NCBI GenBank assembly: GCA_015058575.1
Contig: SVBZ01000041.1
Span: 1-64,000 of the forward strand
Source: Pseudoselenomonas ruminantium
GTDB taxonomy: Bacteria; Bacillota; Negativicutes; Selenomonadales; Selenomonadaceae
Reading direction: 5' to 3'
DNA length: 64,000 nucleotides
Made by a program: the position numbers and the translations under genes. The notes under the pieces were generated by a model, which was given only the letters and a program-made list of their open reading frames with translations, was not told the DNA's origin and did not search any database. Positions 9,206 to 17,719 of the stretch are shown one piece after another. How positions within the stretch are numbered: the stretch's first letter is position 1; each line of letters starts with the position of its first letter.

Positions 9206-9511
9206 TCATACTTCAATTCCCTGTTTGCGGCATTCATTAAAAAAGAAGATGGCGTTGGTGTCTTTGGGATTCTCATTCCAGAATTTGATGAGCTTGGTGG
9301 CCATGCTGTATTTTTCCTGCATAAAAGGTAGGAGGTTTTCAGCGGTAACTGGACCGCCTACCGTCATGAAGACATCGATATTATGACTAAGAGTACCCAG
9401 CATTTCATCGGTACATTCGTTTTTACCAAGAGCCTCTGCAAAGCGTATGCCTTGCTCAAGGTCGTCGGCATAGCCGCGTTGCAAGAGCCAGACGGCTATC
9501 TGTCTATCCAT
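9206..9511 (-). CDS. Small conserved-looking protein of unknown function
   Basis: A 101-residue acidic, largely helical, soluble protein. It has no signal peptide, membrane helix or recognisable motif. The start at 9511 is well supported by AAGGGGGG 6 bases upstream on the minus strand, and a strong terminator follows the stop, so it is a real gene. It lies 62 bases downstream of the GGDEF gene on the same strand and is probably expressed with it. A link to c-di-GMP signalling is possible only by position. Confidence 0.65.
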   Translation of the reverse strand: MDRQIAVWLLQRGYADDLEQGIRFAEALGKNECTDEMLGTLSHNIDVFMTVGGPVTAENLLPFMQEKYSMATKLIKFWNENPKDTNAIFFFNECRKQGIEV

Positions 9512-9573
9512 GTAAATCCCCCCTTTGATATTTTCGGTATGTATCTAATTCGCGGCGGAGGGGGAAAATCCTG

Positions 9574-10482
9574 CTAATTGCTGCTATCGTTTTTGTGAAC
9601 TTTGCGTTTCTGCGTGTAGAGATACTGGTCGGCTGCATGGATAGCGGCTTCGGGGGTTGTGGCCCTATGGATGTCCGCCAGACCATAGCTTACCGAGACG
9701 CGGAAACAGATTTTTTCGTTGCAGACCATGCTGCTGTGGATGCGGCTATCAATCTCGGCCTTGATGGCTGCAAGCAGGCGCTCGCAGCTGGAGCGGTCAC
9801 GATTGTGGAAGAGGATGGCAAATTCGTCGCCGCCAAAGCGGGCGGTGATGCCATCTTCTTTGCGGATGCCACGCTGCAAGGCACTTGCGACGCAGAGCAG
9901 TATCTTATCGCCGGCATCGTGGCCATAGGTATCATTGATTTGCTTGAAGCTGTCGATGTCCCAGATGGCAAGATAGAGCGGCTCATCTTCCTTGATGTTT
10001 TGCTGGTATTCCTGTAAGGCCGCAGTCAAGGCGTTCAACAGATGCTTCTTATTGAACAGGCCGGTGAATGGATCGCGGGAGGATACGCGTTCAAGTTCAT
10101 GGATGAGGTTCATGACGAAGTTTTCTTCGCCGGTTTTGTTTTGGGTGAATTGCGTAGTGACATCCATGACGAATTCGAGGGCGTACTTTTTGCCTTGAAG
10201 CCAGACAGGGCGGGCGATGACAAAGTAGTAGCGGTCGTGGGCGTACTCGAATTTCACATGCTGGCGGTTTTCGTTATAGGCTTGTTGGGAAACGCAGTTG
10301 GCGCAGCGATGCTTTTTCCCCCAGACGGAAAAGCAGGTTTCGTCGGTTATCGAGCAGGAACCGTCGTGGTTGCATTTGCAAACGTAGTGCCCGTCCTGCT
10401 CGACGAGGCGGATGACATCGAACATCTGCTGGAAGATGCCTTCCTTGGCGAGGAAGTCTGCCAATGCTTGATCCAATTGCAT
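9574..10482 (-). CDS. Diguanylate cyclase with cysteine-rich N-terminal sensor region
   Basis: A 302-residue soluble protein. Residues 1-130 form a PAS-like sensor with six cysteines (35, 37, 43, 50, 60, 63; pattern CxC-x5-C-x6-C-x9-CxxC), suggesting metal or redox sensing. Residues 131-300 are a GGDEF domain with the intact active-site motif GGDEF at 217-221 and the metal-binding Asp in LAIWDIDSFK. It should make cyclic di-GMP from two GTP. An RKED (207-210) resembles the inhibitory RxxD site but sits one residue further from GGDEF than usual, so product inhibition is uncertain. AGGAGGAG precedes the ATG at 10482. No phosphodiesterase gene is nearby. Confidence 0.9.
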   Translation of the reverse strand: MQLDQALADFLAKEGIFQQMFDVIRLVEQDGHYVCKCNHDGSCSITDETCFSVWGKKHRCANCVSQQAYNENRQHVKFEYAHDRYYFVIARPVWLQGKKYALEFVMDVTTQFTQNKTGEENFVMNLIHELERVSSRDPFTGLFNKKHLLNALTAALQEYQQNIKEDEPLYLAIWDIDSFKQINDTYGHDAGDKILLCVASALQRGIRKEDGITARFGGDEFAILFHNRDRSSCERLLAAIKAEIDSRIHSSMVCNEKICFRVSVSYGLADIHRATTPEAAIHAADQYLYTQKRKVHKNDSSN

Positions 10483-10738
10483 ATGAGTCTCCTCCTAATG
10501 ATAGTATACAGGGATTTATTTCCCTGATCGATTTTCGGTATGGGATAGTTTAGCAGGCGTTTTGGCAGCTGTCTGTGCGTTTGGTTACAGTATCGGCGGA
10601 GGCTGGGCAGGGATAGGTTGGAGTTATTCTTTGCTATGTATTTACTATCAAGAAGAAGTGATGTTTATCACATGAAAGGAAAAGTAAATCGGATAAAATG
10701 ATAGGCATAGTAATGTTATGTTTTGGGAGGATGTCGAC
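10483..10738. other. Divergent intergenic region between GGDEF gene and narG
   Basis: About 255 bases with no gene. It must carry the promoters of the GGDEF gene (leftwards) and of narGHJI (rightwards). The only strong signal I see is the CRP/FNR-type palindrome at 10658-10671, listed separately. Confidence 0.5.
10658..10671. promoter_or_regulatory. CRP/FNR-family operator upstream of narG
   Basis: Perfect palindrome GTGATGTTTATCAC, matching GTGA-N6-TCAC of the CRP/FNR family and close to the FNR consensus TTGAT-N4-ATCAA. It ends 67 bases before the narG start, a suitable place for activation of an anaerobic nitrate-respiration operon. No regulator gene of this family lies in the window. Confidence 0.6.
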
Positions 10739-13700
10739 GTGAGCAGCGTTTTTAAGAAACTCAAATACCTTGTTCCGAAAGCGCATTCGAAGAGTGGTCA
10801 TCAGCAGCTGAATGAGGGCGGCCGCGAGTGGGAAAATATGTATCGTGACCGCTGGTCGTTTGACAAGTGTGTGCACTCCACCCACGGGGTCAATTGCACC
10901 GGTTCGTGCAGCTGGAATATCTATGTCAAGAATGGCCTGGTGGCTTGGGAGAATCAGATTCATGATTATCCCGAGACGAGCTCGGATATGCCGGATTTCG
11001 AGCCGCGCGGCTGTCCGCGCGGGGCGTCGTTCTCATGGTATCTCTACAGTCCGCATCGCATCAAGTATCCGTACTTGCGCGGCGAACTCGCAGAGCTTTG
11101 GCGCGAGGCGAAGAAGAACCATAAGACGATCCTTGCGGCCTGGCAGAGTATAGCAAATGATCCAGCCAAGATGAAGAAGTATAAGGAAGCCCGTGGTATG
11201 GGCGGTTTTGTGCGCTCCAATTGGGAGGAGGCCTCGGAAATCGTTGCGGCGTCGATGCTGCATACGGCGACGAAATACGGTCCTGACCGCAATTTCGGTT
11301 TTTCGGTCATTCCGGCCAAGTCGATGCTGTCTTATGCGGGCGGTCTGCGCTTCATGCAACTCATGGGCGGCGCGGGGCTTTCGTTTTACGATTGGTATGC
11401 AGATTTGCCACCGGCCAGTCCGCAGGTATGGGGCGATCAGACTGACGTGCCGGAGTCTTCGGACTGGTACAATGCGGGCTATATCATCACTTGGGGCTCG
11501 AACGTACCGCTTACACGCACGCCTGACGCGCATTTCCTGACCGAGGCCCGCTACAAGGGGACGAAAGTGGTCTCGATTGCGCCGGACTACGCTGAGTCGA
11601 CGACGGTAGCCGATACCTGGATTTCACTCAAGGTCGGCAGCGACGCGGCACTGGCCATGGCTATGGGGCATGTTATCCTCAACGAATATTATTGGGGCGA
11701 GCCCTGTGATTTCTTTGTGGATTATACGCGCCGCTATACGGATTTCCCGTTCCTTGTACGGCTGGTGCAGCGTGAGGATGGCAAATACGATACGGAGCGG
11801 TTCCTGAATGCCAAGGACTTTGGCCGCAACGAGAAACATGCTGAGTTCAAGCATTATGTCATTGATGAAAAGACGGGAAGGCTTGTCATTCCGAATGGTA
11901 CGATGGGAGACCGTTGGGATCGCACGGAGAAATGGAACCTGCGCGAAGAGGATAGCGATACCGGGGCGAAAATCACACCGCAACTCTCGGTACTCGGCTG
12001 CATGGATGAAGTCGTCGAAATCGAGCTGCCGTATTTCGGCAATGAGCGTGAGAGCCGTGTGCTTACGCGCAGCGTACCTGCAAAGCGCGTCAAGACGGAA
12101 AAGGGCGAGGTACTGGTCACGACGGTCTATGATCTGATGCTGGCAAACTATGCAATCGACCGTGGAATTGGCGGGCAGGCAGCCCATTCTTATGACGACG
12201 ATGTGCCATACACGCCAAAATGGCAGGAAAAGTATACGGGTGTGCCGATGGATACCGTTATCCATACGGCGCGGGAGTTTGCCGATAACGCCATAAAGAC
12301 CAAGGGCAGGACTATGGTAATCATGGGCGGCGGCATCAACCACTGGTTCCATGCCGATGTGGTTTACCGCACGATATTGAACCTCTTATTGTTTGTGGGC
12401 GCTGAGGGCCGCAATGGCGGCGGCTGGGCGCATTATGTCGGGCAGGAGAAGCTGCGTCCGGCCGAAGGCTGGCAGCGCATCATGACAGGGCTTGACTGGA
12501 AGAAGCCACCGCGTTTGCAGAACAGCACGTCGTTCTTTTACTTTGCAACCGATCAGTGGCGCAGCGATGAGGTAGACTATGCAGATCTTACGAGCCCGCT
12601 TGCAAAGCCGCGCTACCGTCATGCCGGCGATTACAATGTGCTGGCGGCCCGCATGGGCTGGCTGCCGTCGTATCCGACATTTAACAAGGGCGGCCAGCAG
12701 CTGCATGATGAGGCCGATAAAGCTGGGATGGATGTCAAGAAGTATATCGTAGACAGTCTCAAGGATAAGACGCTGAAGTTTGCGGCCGAAGATCCCGATG
12801 ATCCAGCAAACTTCCCGCGCAATCTCTTTATTTGGCGCAATAACCTTATCGGCTCGTCAGCCAAAGGCCATGAGTTTTTCCTCAAATATCTGCTGGGCAC
12901 GAAAAACGGCCTGTTTGCCGAAGAGGAAGGCGCGACGCGTCCCGAAGAAATCAACTGGCGTCCGCAAGATGAGGTGGAAAAGCTCAGTGGTGCGGCAAAT
13001 GGCAAGCTCGACCTGCTTATCGACCTCGACTTCCGCATGGCAAGTTCGGCACTTTATGCCGATGTTGTCTTGCCGACAGCTACCTGGTATGAAAAGGATG
13101 ATTTGTCATCGACGGATATGCATCCGTTTGTGCATCCGTTCCAGGCGGCAGTCGACCCGCTTTGGGAGGCCAAGACCGATTGGGAAATATTCAAGACACT
13201 GGCGAAAAAAGTCTCGGAGGTTGCCAAGGAGGCGGAGCTCAAACCCTATCGTGATGTGGTGGCTATACCAATCCAGCATGACAGCGAGGGCGAGTGCGCG
13301 CAGCCAGAGGGTAGGATCCGCGATTGGAGCAAGGGCGAGTGTGAGCCGGTGCCGGGCAAGACCATGCCGAATCTCATTGAGACGGAGATTGACTTCACGA
13401 AAATCTATGAGAAGTGGATTGCACTGGGGCCTGGTGTTTCCGAGACGATGGGCTCGCTGAACTTTGCCTGGGATTCCCGTGAGGAGTACGCAGAAATCGC
13501 CAAACGCAATGGCACGATAACGAATGAGGACTATATATCTTATGGCATGCCGAGTATCTTTGATGCCAAGCAGGCTGCGGATGCCGTCATGGGGCTGTCG
13601 ACGACGACCAATGGCAAGGTGGCTGTCAAGGCCTGGGAGGCACTCGAGAAAAAGACTGGTGTTTCCAATCTTACGCGTCTGGCCAAAGACCGCGAGCAGG

Positions 13701-14419
13701 AACGTTTTACCTTTGCACAGGTAGCTGTCCAGCCTAAGGAGACGATTACAAGCCCGACCTTTACGGGCAGCAATCAGAACCGCCGCTATACGCCGTTCAC
13801 GACAAATGTCGAGGAGCTCGTGCCGTTCCGTACAGTGACGGGCCGCCAATCGTTCTTCCTTGACCATGAGCTGATGCGCGAGGCCGGTGAGACGATGGCG
13901 ACTTATAAGCCCATCCTTGACTATCTGCCGATAAAGAATAAACTCGGCGGTACGAAGGAAATCACGCTCAAGTATCTGACGCCGCACAATAAGTGGAGCA
14001 CGCACTCGATGTATTTCGACAGCCAGCAGCTGCTGACGCTGTTCCGTGGTGGGCAGACGGTTTGGCTGAACGAAAAAGATGCGGCGGAAATCGGCGTCAA
14101 GGACAACGATTGGATCGAGCTTTACAATCACAATGGCGTTGTGGCTTCAAGGGCTGTCGTTTCGCCGCGCCTGCCGCGTGGTGTCGTCTATATGCACCAT
14201 GCGCAGGACCGCCATATCAATGTGCCAGGCTCGAAGATTTCGGGGACGCGTGGCGGCACGCACAATACGCCGACGCGCATCCATATGAAGCCGACGCATA
14301 TGATCGGCGGCTATGGACAGCTCAGCTATGGCTTCAACTATTATGGCCCGACGGGCAACCAGCGCGACATGTACGTGGTAGCGCGCAAGATGGAGGAGGT
14401 AGATTGGCTTGAAGATTAA
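10739..14419 (+). CDS. narG: Respiratory nitrate reductase, alpha subunit
   Basis: Catalytic subunit of the membrane-bound nitrate reductase. It reduces nitrate to nitrite at a bis-molybdopterin guanine dinucleotide centre on the cytoplasmic face. I start it at GTG 10739, 7 bases after GGGAGGA (10725-10731). With that start the FS0 cluster ligands fall at His49, Cys53, Cys57 and Cys92, exactly the E. coli NarG numbers; the in-frame ATG at 10718 has no ribosome site. The product is 1,226 residues, the usual length. Conserved blocks include HGVNCTGSCSW, EPRGCPRGAS, QTDVPESSDWYN and GSNVPLTRTPDAHF. No twin-arginine signal is present. It overlaps narH by 11 bases. Confidence 0.97.
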   Translation: MSSVFKKLKYLVPKAHSKSGHQQLNEGGREWENMYRDRWSFDKCVHSTHGVNCTGSCSWNIYVKNGLVAWENQIHDYPETSSDMPDFEPRGCPRGASFSWYLYSPHRIKYPYLRGELAELWREAKKNHKTILAAWQSIANDPAKMKKYKEARGMGGFVRSNWEEASEIVAASMLHTATKYGPDRNFGFSVIPAKSMLSYAGGLRFMQLMGGAGLSFYDWYADLPPASPQVWGDQTDVPESSDWYNAGYIITWGSNVPLTRTPDAHFLTEARYKGTKVVSIAPDYAESTTVADTWISLKVGSDAALAMAMGHVILNEYYWGEPCDFFVDYTRRYTDFPFLVRLVQREDGKYDTERFLNAKDFGRNEKHAEFKHYVIDEKTGRLVIPNGTMGDRWDRTEKWNLREEDSDTGAKITPQLSVLGCMDEVVEIELPYFGNERESRVLTRSVPAKRVKTEKGEVLVTTVYDLMLANYAIDRGIGGQAAHSYDDDVPYTPKWQEKYTGVPMDTVIHTAREFADNAIKTKGRTMVIMGGGINHWFHADVVYRTILNLLLFVGAEGRNGGGWAHYVGQEKLRPAEGWQRIMTGLDWKKPPRLQNSTSFFYFATDQWRSDEVDYADLTSPLAKPRYRHAGDYNVLAARMGWLPSYPTFNKGGQQLHDEADKAGMDVKKYIVDSLKDKTLKFAAEDPDDPANFPRNLFIWRNNLIGSSAKGHEFFLKYLLGTKNGLFAEEEGATRPEEINWRPQDEVEKLSGAANGKLDLLIDLDFRMASSALYADVVLPTATWYEKDDLSSTDMHPFVHPFQAAVDPLWEAKTDWEIFKTLAKKVSEVAKEAELKPYRDVVAIPIQHDSEGECAQPEGRIRDWSKGECEPVPGKTMPNLIETEIDFTKIYEKWIALGPGVSETMGSLNFAWDSREEYAEIAKRNGTITNEDYISYGMPSIFDAKQAADAVMGLSTTTNGKVAVKAWEALEKKTGVSNLTRLAKDREQERFTFAQVAVQPKETITSPTFTGSNQNRRYTPFTTNVEELVPFRTVTGRQSFFLDHELMREAGETMATYKPILDYLPIKNKLGGTKEITLKYLTPHNKWSTHSMYFDSQQLLTLFRGGQTVWLNEKDAAEIGVKDNDWIELYNHNGVVASRAVVSPRLPRGVVYMHHAQDRHINVPGSKISGTRGGTHNTPTRIHMKPTHMIGGYGQLSYGFNYYGPTGNQRDMYVVARKMEEVDWLED

Positions 14420-15827
14420 AGCCCAGATTTCCATGGTCATGAATCTTGACAAGTGCATTGGCTGCCATACGTGCTCCATCACCTGCAAGAACGTCTGGAC
14501 CAACCGCGAAGGTGCGGAATACATGTATTTCAACAACGTTGAGACCAAGCCGGGTATCGGCTACCCCAAGCAGTGGGAGAATCAGGATAAGTGGCAGGGC
14601 GGCTGGGAGCTCAAGAATGGTAAGCTGCGCCTGCGTTCGGGAGCCAAGCTCACGCGCATGGCTAAGCTGTTTTACCATCCAAACCAGCCGGAAATGGATG
14701 ATTACTATGAGCCGTGGACCTATGACTACGAGACACTGATAAATTCCAAGCGCAAGAACCATCAGCCGATTGCACGGCCGCGCTCGCTGATTACCCAGCA
14801 GCGCATGGAGATAAAATGGGGCCCGAACTGGGAGGATGATCTGGCTGATGGGCAGTCGGCGCGTCAGGATGTCAACTTGAAAAATATGGGCAGCGATATT
14901 GCGTTGGAATTCCATGATTTGTTCATGAAATATCTGCCGCGTGTCTGCAATCATTGCTTGAATCCGGCCTGCGTGGCGGCCTGCCCGTCGGGCGCTATCT
15001 ACAAGCGCGACGAAGACGGTGTCGTGCTCGTCTCGCAGGACGGCTGCCGCGGCTGGCGTCATTGCATCCCGGCTTGTCCGTATAAGAAGGTATACTTCAA
15101 CTGGAAGACAAACAAAGCAGAGAAGTGTATCTTCTGCTTCCCGCGGCTGGAAAACGGTCTGCCGACGGTTTGTGCCGATACCTGTGTTGGCCGCCTGCGC
15201 TATATGGGCGTGCTGCTCTATGATATGGATAAGGTCAAGGAAGCAGCCGCAACGCCGGATAAAGGCCAGATTTACCATAGTGTGCTGGATATCATCAAAG
15301 ACCCGCATGATCCGGAGGTCATCGCGGCAGCCCGTGCATCGGGGATTCCTGAGAACTGGCTGCAGGCCGCCCAGGCATCGCCGGTCTATAAGCTGGTCAA
15401 AAAATGGCAGGTGGCACTGCCGCTGCATGCTGAGTACCGCACGCTGCCGATGGTCTGGTATGTGCCGCCGCTTTCGCCTATTACGCGCCGCGTCGAGGCC
15501 GATGTCTATCTGCCGGAGGTCGCGGATATGCGCATACCGCTCGCGTATCTGGCCGAGCTCTTTGGTGCCGGCAATACGCAGGTCGTTGCGCGGGCCTTAC
15601 AGCGTCTGCTTGACATGCGTCTTGTCATGCGCGCGCAGGAAACGGGCGATAAGCTGCCAGCACGGCTGGAATTCGCCGTGGAGACGTATCAGGCGATGCA
15701 CCGGCTCATGGGGATTGCCAAATACAAGGACCGTTTCAATATTCCGGCCGGCGTGCAGGAAGCATCGCAGGAAAAGCTGCATGAACTGCAGGGGACATGC
15801 GGCTATACATGTCCAGGAGGGTGCTGA
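14409..15827 (+). CDS. narH: Respiratory nitrate reductase, beta subunit
   Basis: Iron-sulfur electron-transfer subunit that carries electrons from the haems of NarI to NarG. The start is TTG 14409, inside the end of narG, 8 bases after GGAGGAGG; it gives MKIKAQISMVMNLDKCIGC, colinear with E. coli NarH. At 472 residues it is slightly shorter than E. coli NarH. Four cysteine clusters are visible (CIGCHTCSITC; CNHCLNPACVAACPSG; CRGWRHCIPACPYKK; CIFCF plus later cysteines). Tryptophan in CRGWRHC replaces a cysteine and marks the [3Fe-4S] site as in other NarH proteins. The C-terminus has an extra CGYTCPGGC. The TTG start may set subunit ratio through coupling to narG translation (inference). Confidence 0.97.
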   Translation: MKIKAQISMVMNLDKCIGCHTCSITCKNVWTNREGAEYMYFNNVETKPGIGYPKQWENQDKWQGGWELKNGKLRLRSGAKLTRMAKLFYHPNQPEMDDYYEPWTYDYETLINSKRKNHQPIARPRSLITQQRMEIKWGPNWEDDLADGQSARQDVNLKNMGSDIALEFHDLFMKYLPRVCNHCLNPACVAACPSGAIYKRDEDGVVLVSQDGCRGWRHCIPACPYKKVYFNWKTNKAEKCIFCFPRLENGLPTVCADTCVGRLRYMGVLLYDMDKVKEAAATPDKGQIYHSVLDIIKDPHDPEVIAAARASGIPENWLQAAQASPVYKLVKKWQVALPLHAEYRTLPMVWYVPPLSPITRRVEADVYLPEVADMRIPLAYLAELFGAGNTQVVARALQRLLDMRLVMRAQETGDKLPARLEFAVETYQAMHRLMGIAKYKDRFNIPAGVQEASQEKLHELQGTCGYTCPGGC

Positions 15828-15828
15828 T

Positions 15829-16359
15829 ATGTGTAAACCAGAATATAAGAATACCTTGTCGCTGGTCGCTTACTTATTTGGCTACCCGGATGCGGAATGG
15901 TGGGAGTCGCTGCCTGCCGCGCGTGCTGATGCTGCTGCGCTGGAAAATCAGCAGCAGCGTACGGTGCTGCTGGAGACCATCGACTACATCCAGCTGTTGG
16001 GGCACCGCGAGTATGAAGAGCAATATGTCCGCGTTTTCGAGTTTTCGTCGAATACGAATCTCTATCTGACGATGCATGACCGTACGGATTTTGGCAAGCA
16101 GGCGCGTGAGATGCTGGCATTCAAGAATCTTTTCCTGGATAATGGCTATGACACGAACAAGGAGCTGCCGGATTTCCTGCCGGCACTGCTGGAACTGGCG
16201 GCTGTGCTTCCCGAGGCGCAGGCGCGCGGCGTCCTGGAGACAGCGCGTGCGAAGATTGAGCTTTTACGCCGCCGCTTTGTGGAAGCGAAGCTGGCCCATA
16301 CTTTTCTGCTTGACGTCATCCTGACGGAGGCGGATGCATTGGAGGGAGAGACGGCATGA
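15829..16359 (+). CDS. narJ: Nitrate reductase assembly chaperone
   Basis: A 176-residue NarJ/DmsD-type redox enzyme maturation chaperone, a cytoplasmic all-helical protein that holds NarG until the molybdenum cofactor is inserted. The start at ATG 15829 has AGGAGGG just upstream and lies one base after the narH stop. The frame stays open far upstream, but that part lies within narH. The segment YEEQYVRVFEFSSNTNLYLT fits the conserved region of this family, with an F-E/D pair near the middle. It overlaps narI by the ATGA arrangement, as in other narGHJI operons. Confidence 0.92.
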   Translation: MCKPEYKNTLSLVAYLFGYPDAEWWESLPAARADAAALENQQQRTVLLETIDYIQLLGHREYEEQYVRVFEFSSNTNLYLTMHDRTDFGKQAREMLAFKNLFLDNGYDTNKELPDFLPALLELAAVLPEAQARGVLETARAKIELLRRRFVEAKLAHTFLLDVILTEADALEGETA

Positions 16360-17021
16360 ATACCTTTATCTACGGCGTATTGCCCTATATTGCGCTGACG
16401 GTTATGATTGGCGGAACGATTATCCGCTACGTTTATGGTGAGCGCGGCTGGACGACGAAGTCCAGTGAATTCTTGTCCAAGCGTGATCTCAAATGGGGCA
16501 GTCCACTGTTCCATATTGGCCTGTTTATGGCAATGGGGGGGCATTTCGTCGGCATCCTCGTGCCGAAGTTTGTGACCGAGGCTGCGGGAACGAGTGAGCA
16601 TGCCTATCATATGATAGCGCTTGCAGGCGGAATCCCAGCGGCTATCCTGTTCTTGGGCGGCTTTTTGCTGCTGCTGAAACGCCGCTTTGCGGGAAAAAGC
16701 CGCATGGCGGTCAATACGAGCAGCATGGATAAATGGCTGTATCTCGTACTGCTGTTGACGATAGTGTCAGGGACAGCGGCGACGATTCAGAATATACCGG
16801 GTGCATTTGACTATCGCGAGACCATTTCCCCCTGGTTCCGCTCTCTACTCATGATGCAGCCGGATGTATCCCTTATGGACGGCGTGCCCAGTGTGTTCCA
16901 GTTCCACATGTTTATGTGGATGGTGTTAGCCATCATGTTCCCTTTCACGCGATTGGTACATTGCTTGAGCCTGCCGTTTGAGTATTTCTTCCGTAGCGAT
17001 ATCATTTATCGGAAGAAATGA
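16356..17021 (+). CDS. narI: Respiratory nitrate reductase, gamma subunit (cytochrome b)
   Basis: A 221-residue integral membrane di-haem b subunit that oxidises menaquinol and anchors NarGH. Five hydrophobic helices are visible. Haem ligand histidines are at positions 53 and 63 (FHIGLFMAMGGHF) and 184 and 202 (FQFHMFMW and RLVHCLS), matching the four E. coli NarI ligands. The start overlaps narJ by four bases. A UUCG-loop terminator follows 36 bases downstream, so narGHJI is a complete four-gene operon. No narK transporter and no narXL-type regulator is in the window. Confidence 0.96.
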   Translation: MNTFIYGVLPYIALTVMIGGTIIRYVYGERGWTTKSSEFLSKRDLKWGSPLFHIGLFMAMGGHFVGILVPKFVTEAAGTSEHAYHMIALAGGIPAAILFLGGFLLLLKRRFAGKSRMAVNTSSMDKWLYLVLLLTIVSGTAATIQNIPGAFDYRETISPWFRSLLMMQPDVSLMDGVPSVFQFHMFMWMVLAIMFPFTRLVHCLSLPFEYFFRSDIIYRKK

Positions 17022-17056
17022 CCTCTTTGGAAATTCTTACATACACAGCAGAAATG

Positions 17057-17079
17057 CCTTCCCTTCGGGGGAGGTTTTT
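17057..17079 (+). terminator. Rho-independent terminator of narGHJI
   Basis: Seven-bp stem CCTTCCC / GGGGAGG with a stable TTCG tetraloop, followed by five Ts. Confidence 0.8.
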
Positions 17080-17091
17080 CTGTTTGGTTAG

Positions 17092-17210
17092 ATATCCACA
17101 GGAAAGCTGTGGATTCGCACAGTTTTTTGTGGATAATCTGTTAGGAAAAACGCAATTTATCCACAAGTAGCCACAAAAATAGCAGATAATCATGTGGGTA
17201 TTGTGGATAA
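17092..17210. promoter_or_regulatory. Cluster of DnaA boxes upstream of ygbA
   Basis: Three perfect TTATCCACA boxes lie at 17128-17136 (minus), 17157-17165 (plus) and 17202-17210 (minus), and a one-mismatch box at 17092-17100 (plus). The first forms part of a perfect 8-bp inverted repeat, ATCCACAG (17094-17101) / CTGTGGAT (17107-17114). The last overlaps a possible -35 (TTGTGG 17201-17206) which is 16 bases from TAAAAT (17223-17228) ahead of the next gene. DnaA binding, titration or regulation is inferred. No dnaA, dnaN or gyrB gene is present to support a main origin. Confidence 0.65.
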
Positions 17211-17259
17211 CCAGCATTATGCTAAAATAACAACAACGGAAAGAAAAAGGAGAAGATTT

Positions 17260-17616
17260 ATGGATGTAGAACGTAAACGCCAGGAAGAGCGGGAAACGGT
17301 ACGGGAAATCGTGAAATTGTATTGCCATGGACATAAACATCCGCGTGAGCAGGGAAAAGAACTTTGCCCTAGCTGCCAGGAGCTGGCTGCTTACGCCGAT
17401 GTGCGCATAGGCAAATGCCCGCGCATGGAGGTCAAGACTTTTTGCAGCGTTTGTCCGATTCACTGCTATGCGCAGCCGGAGCAAGAGCGCATTCAGGAAA
17501 TCATGCGTTATGGCGGTCCGCGCATGCTGCTGCATCATCCCATCATGGCCTTGCGTCATATGTTCATCCAGTGGCGGACGCGCCATGGCCTGCGCAAACA
17601 GGAGGCCATCCACTGA
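17260..17616 (+). CDS. ygbA: YgbA-family protein (nitrous oxide-stimulated promoter family)
   Basis: A 118-residue soluble protein matching the family named 'nitrous oxide-stimulated promoter' (E. coli YgbA). Shared features are an N-terminal basic helix (RKRQEERETVREIVKLYC), CPSCQEL, KCPRM, and the block CSVCPIHCY followed by MRYGGPRMLLHHPI and ALRHM. The six or more conserved cysteines suggest a metal or Fe-S site. In enterobacteria ygbA is tied to nitrosative stress, so its position just after narGHJI, a source of nitrite and NO, makes sense. The start is ATG 17260 with AAAGGAG upstream; the frame is open to 17194 but without a site. DnaA boxes lie in its promoter region. Confidence 0.82.
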   Translation: MDVERKRQEERETVREIVKLYCHGHKHPREQGKELCPSCQELAAYADVRIGKCPRMEVKTFCSVCPIHCYAQPEQERIQEIMRYGGPRMLLHHPIMALRHMFIQWRTRHGLRKQEAIH

Positions 17617-17719
17617 GCTTTGGCAGTCTATATGCTGCTGCGGTGCCGTTGCTGAAAGCGGCGTAATGGAGTAAGATATATGAAGAGTGAAAATCGTCAG
17701 AAACGGTGGAGGTATGGCA

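Noticed and set aside
13106..14131. 341-residue frame on the minus strand within narG
   Set aside because: Shadow of narG: the plus-strand protein is unmistakable, and the antisense frame has no ribosome site or motif.
15019..15828. Open frame continuing upstream of narJ (446 residues in total)
   Set aside because: It overlaps narH completely in another frame and is highly basic and Arg/Ser-rich, as shadow frames of G+C-rich genes are. The narJ start at 15829 has a strong ribosome site.
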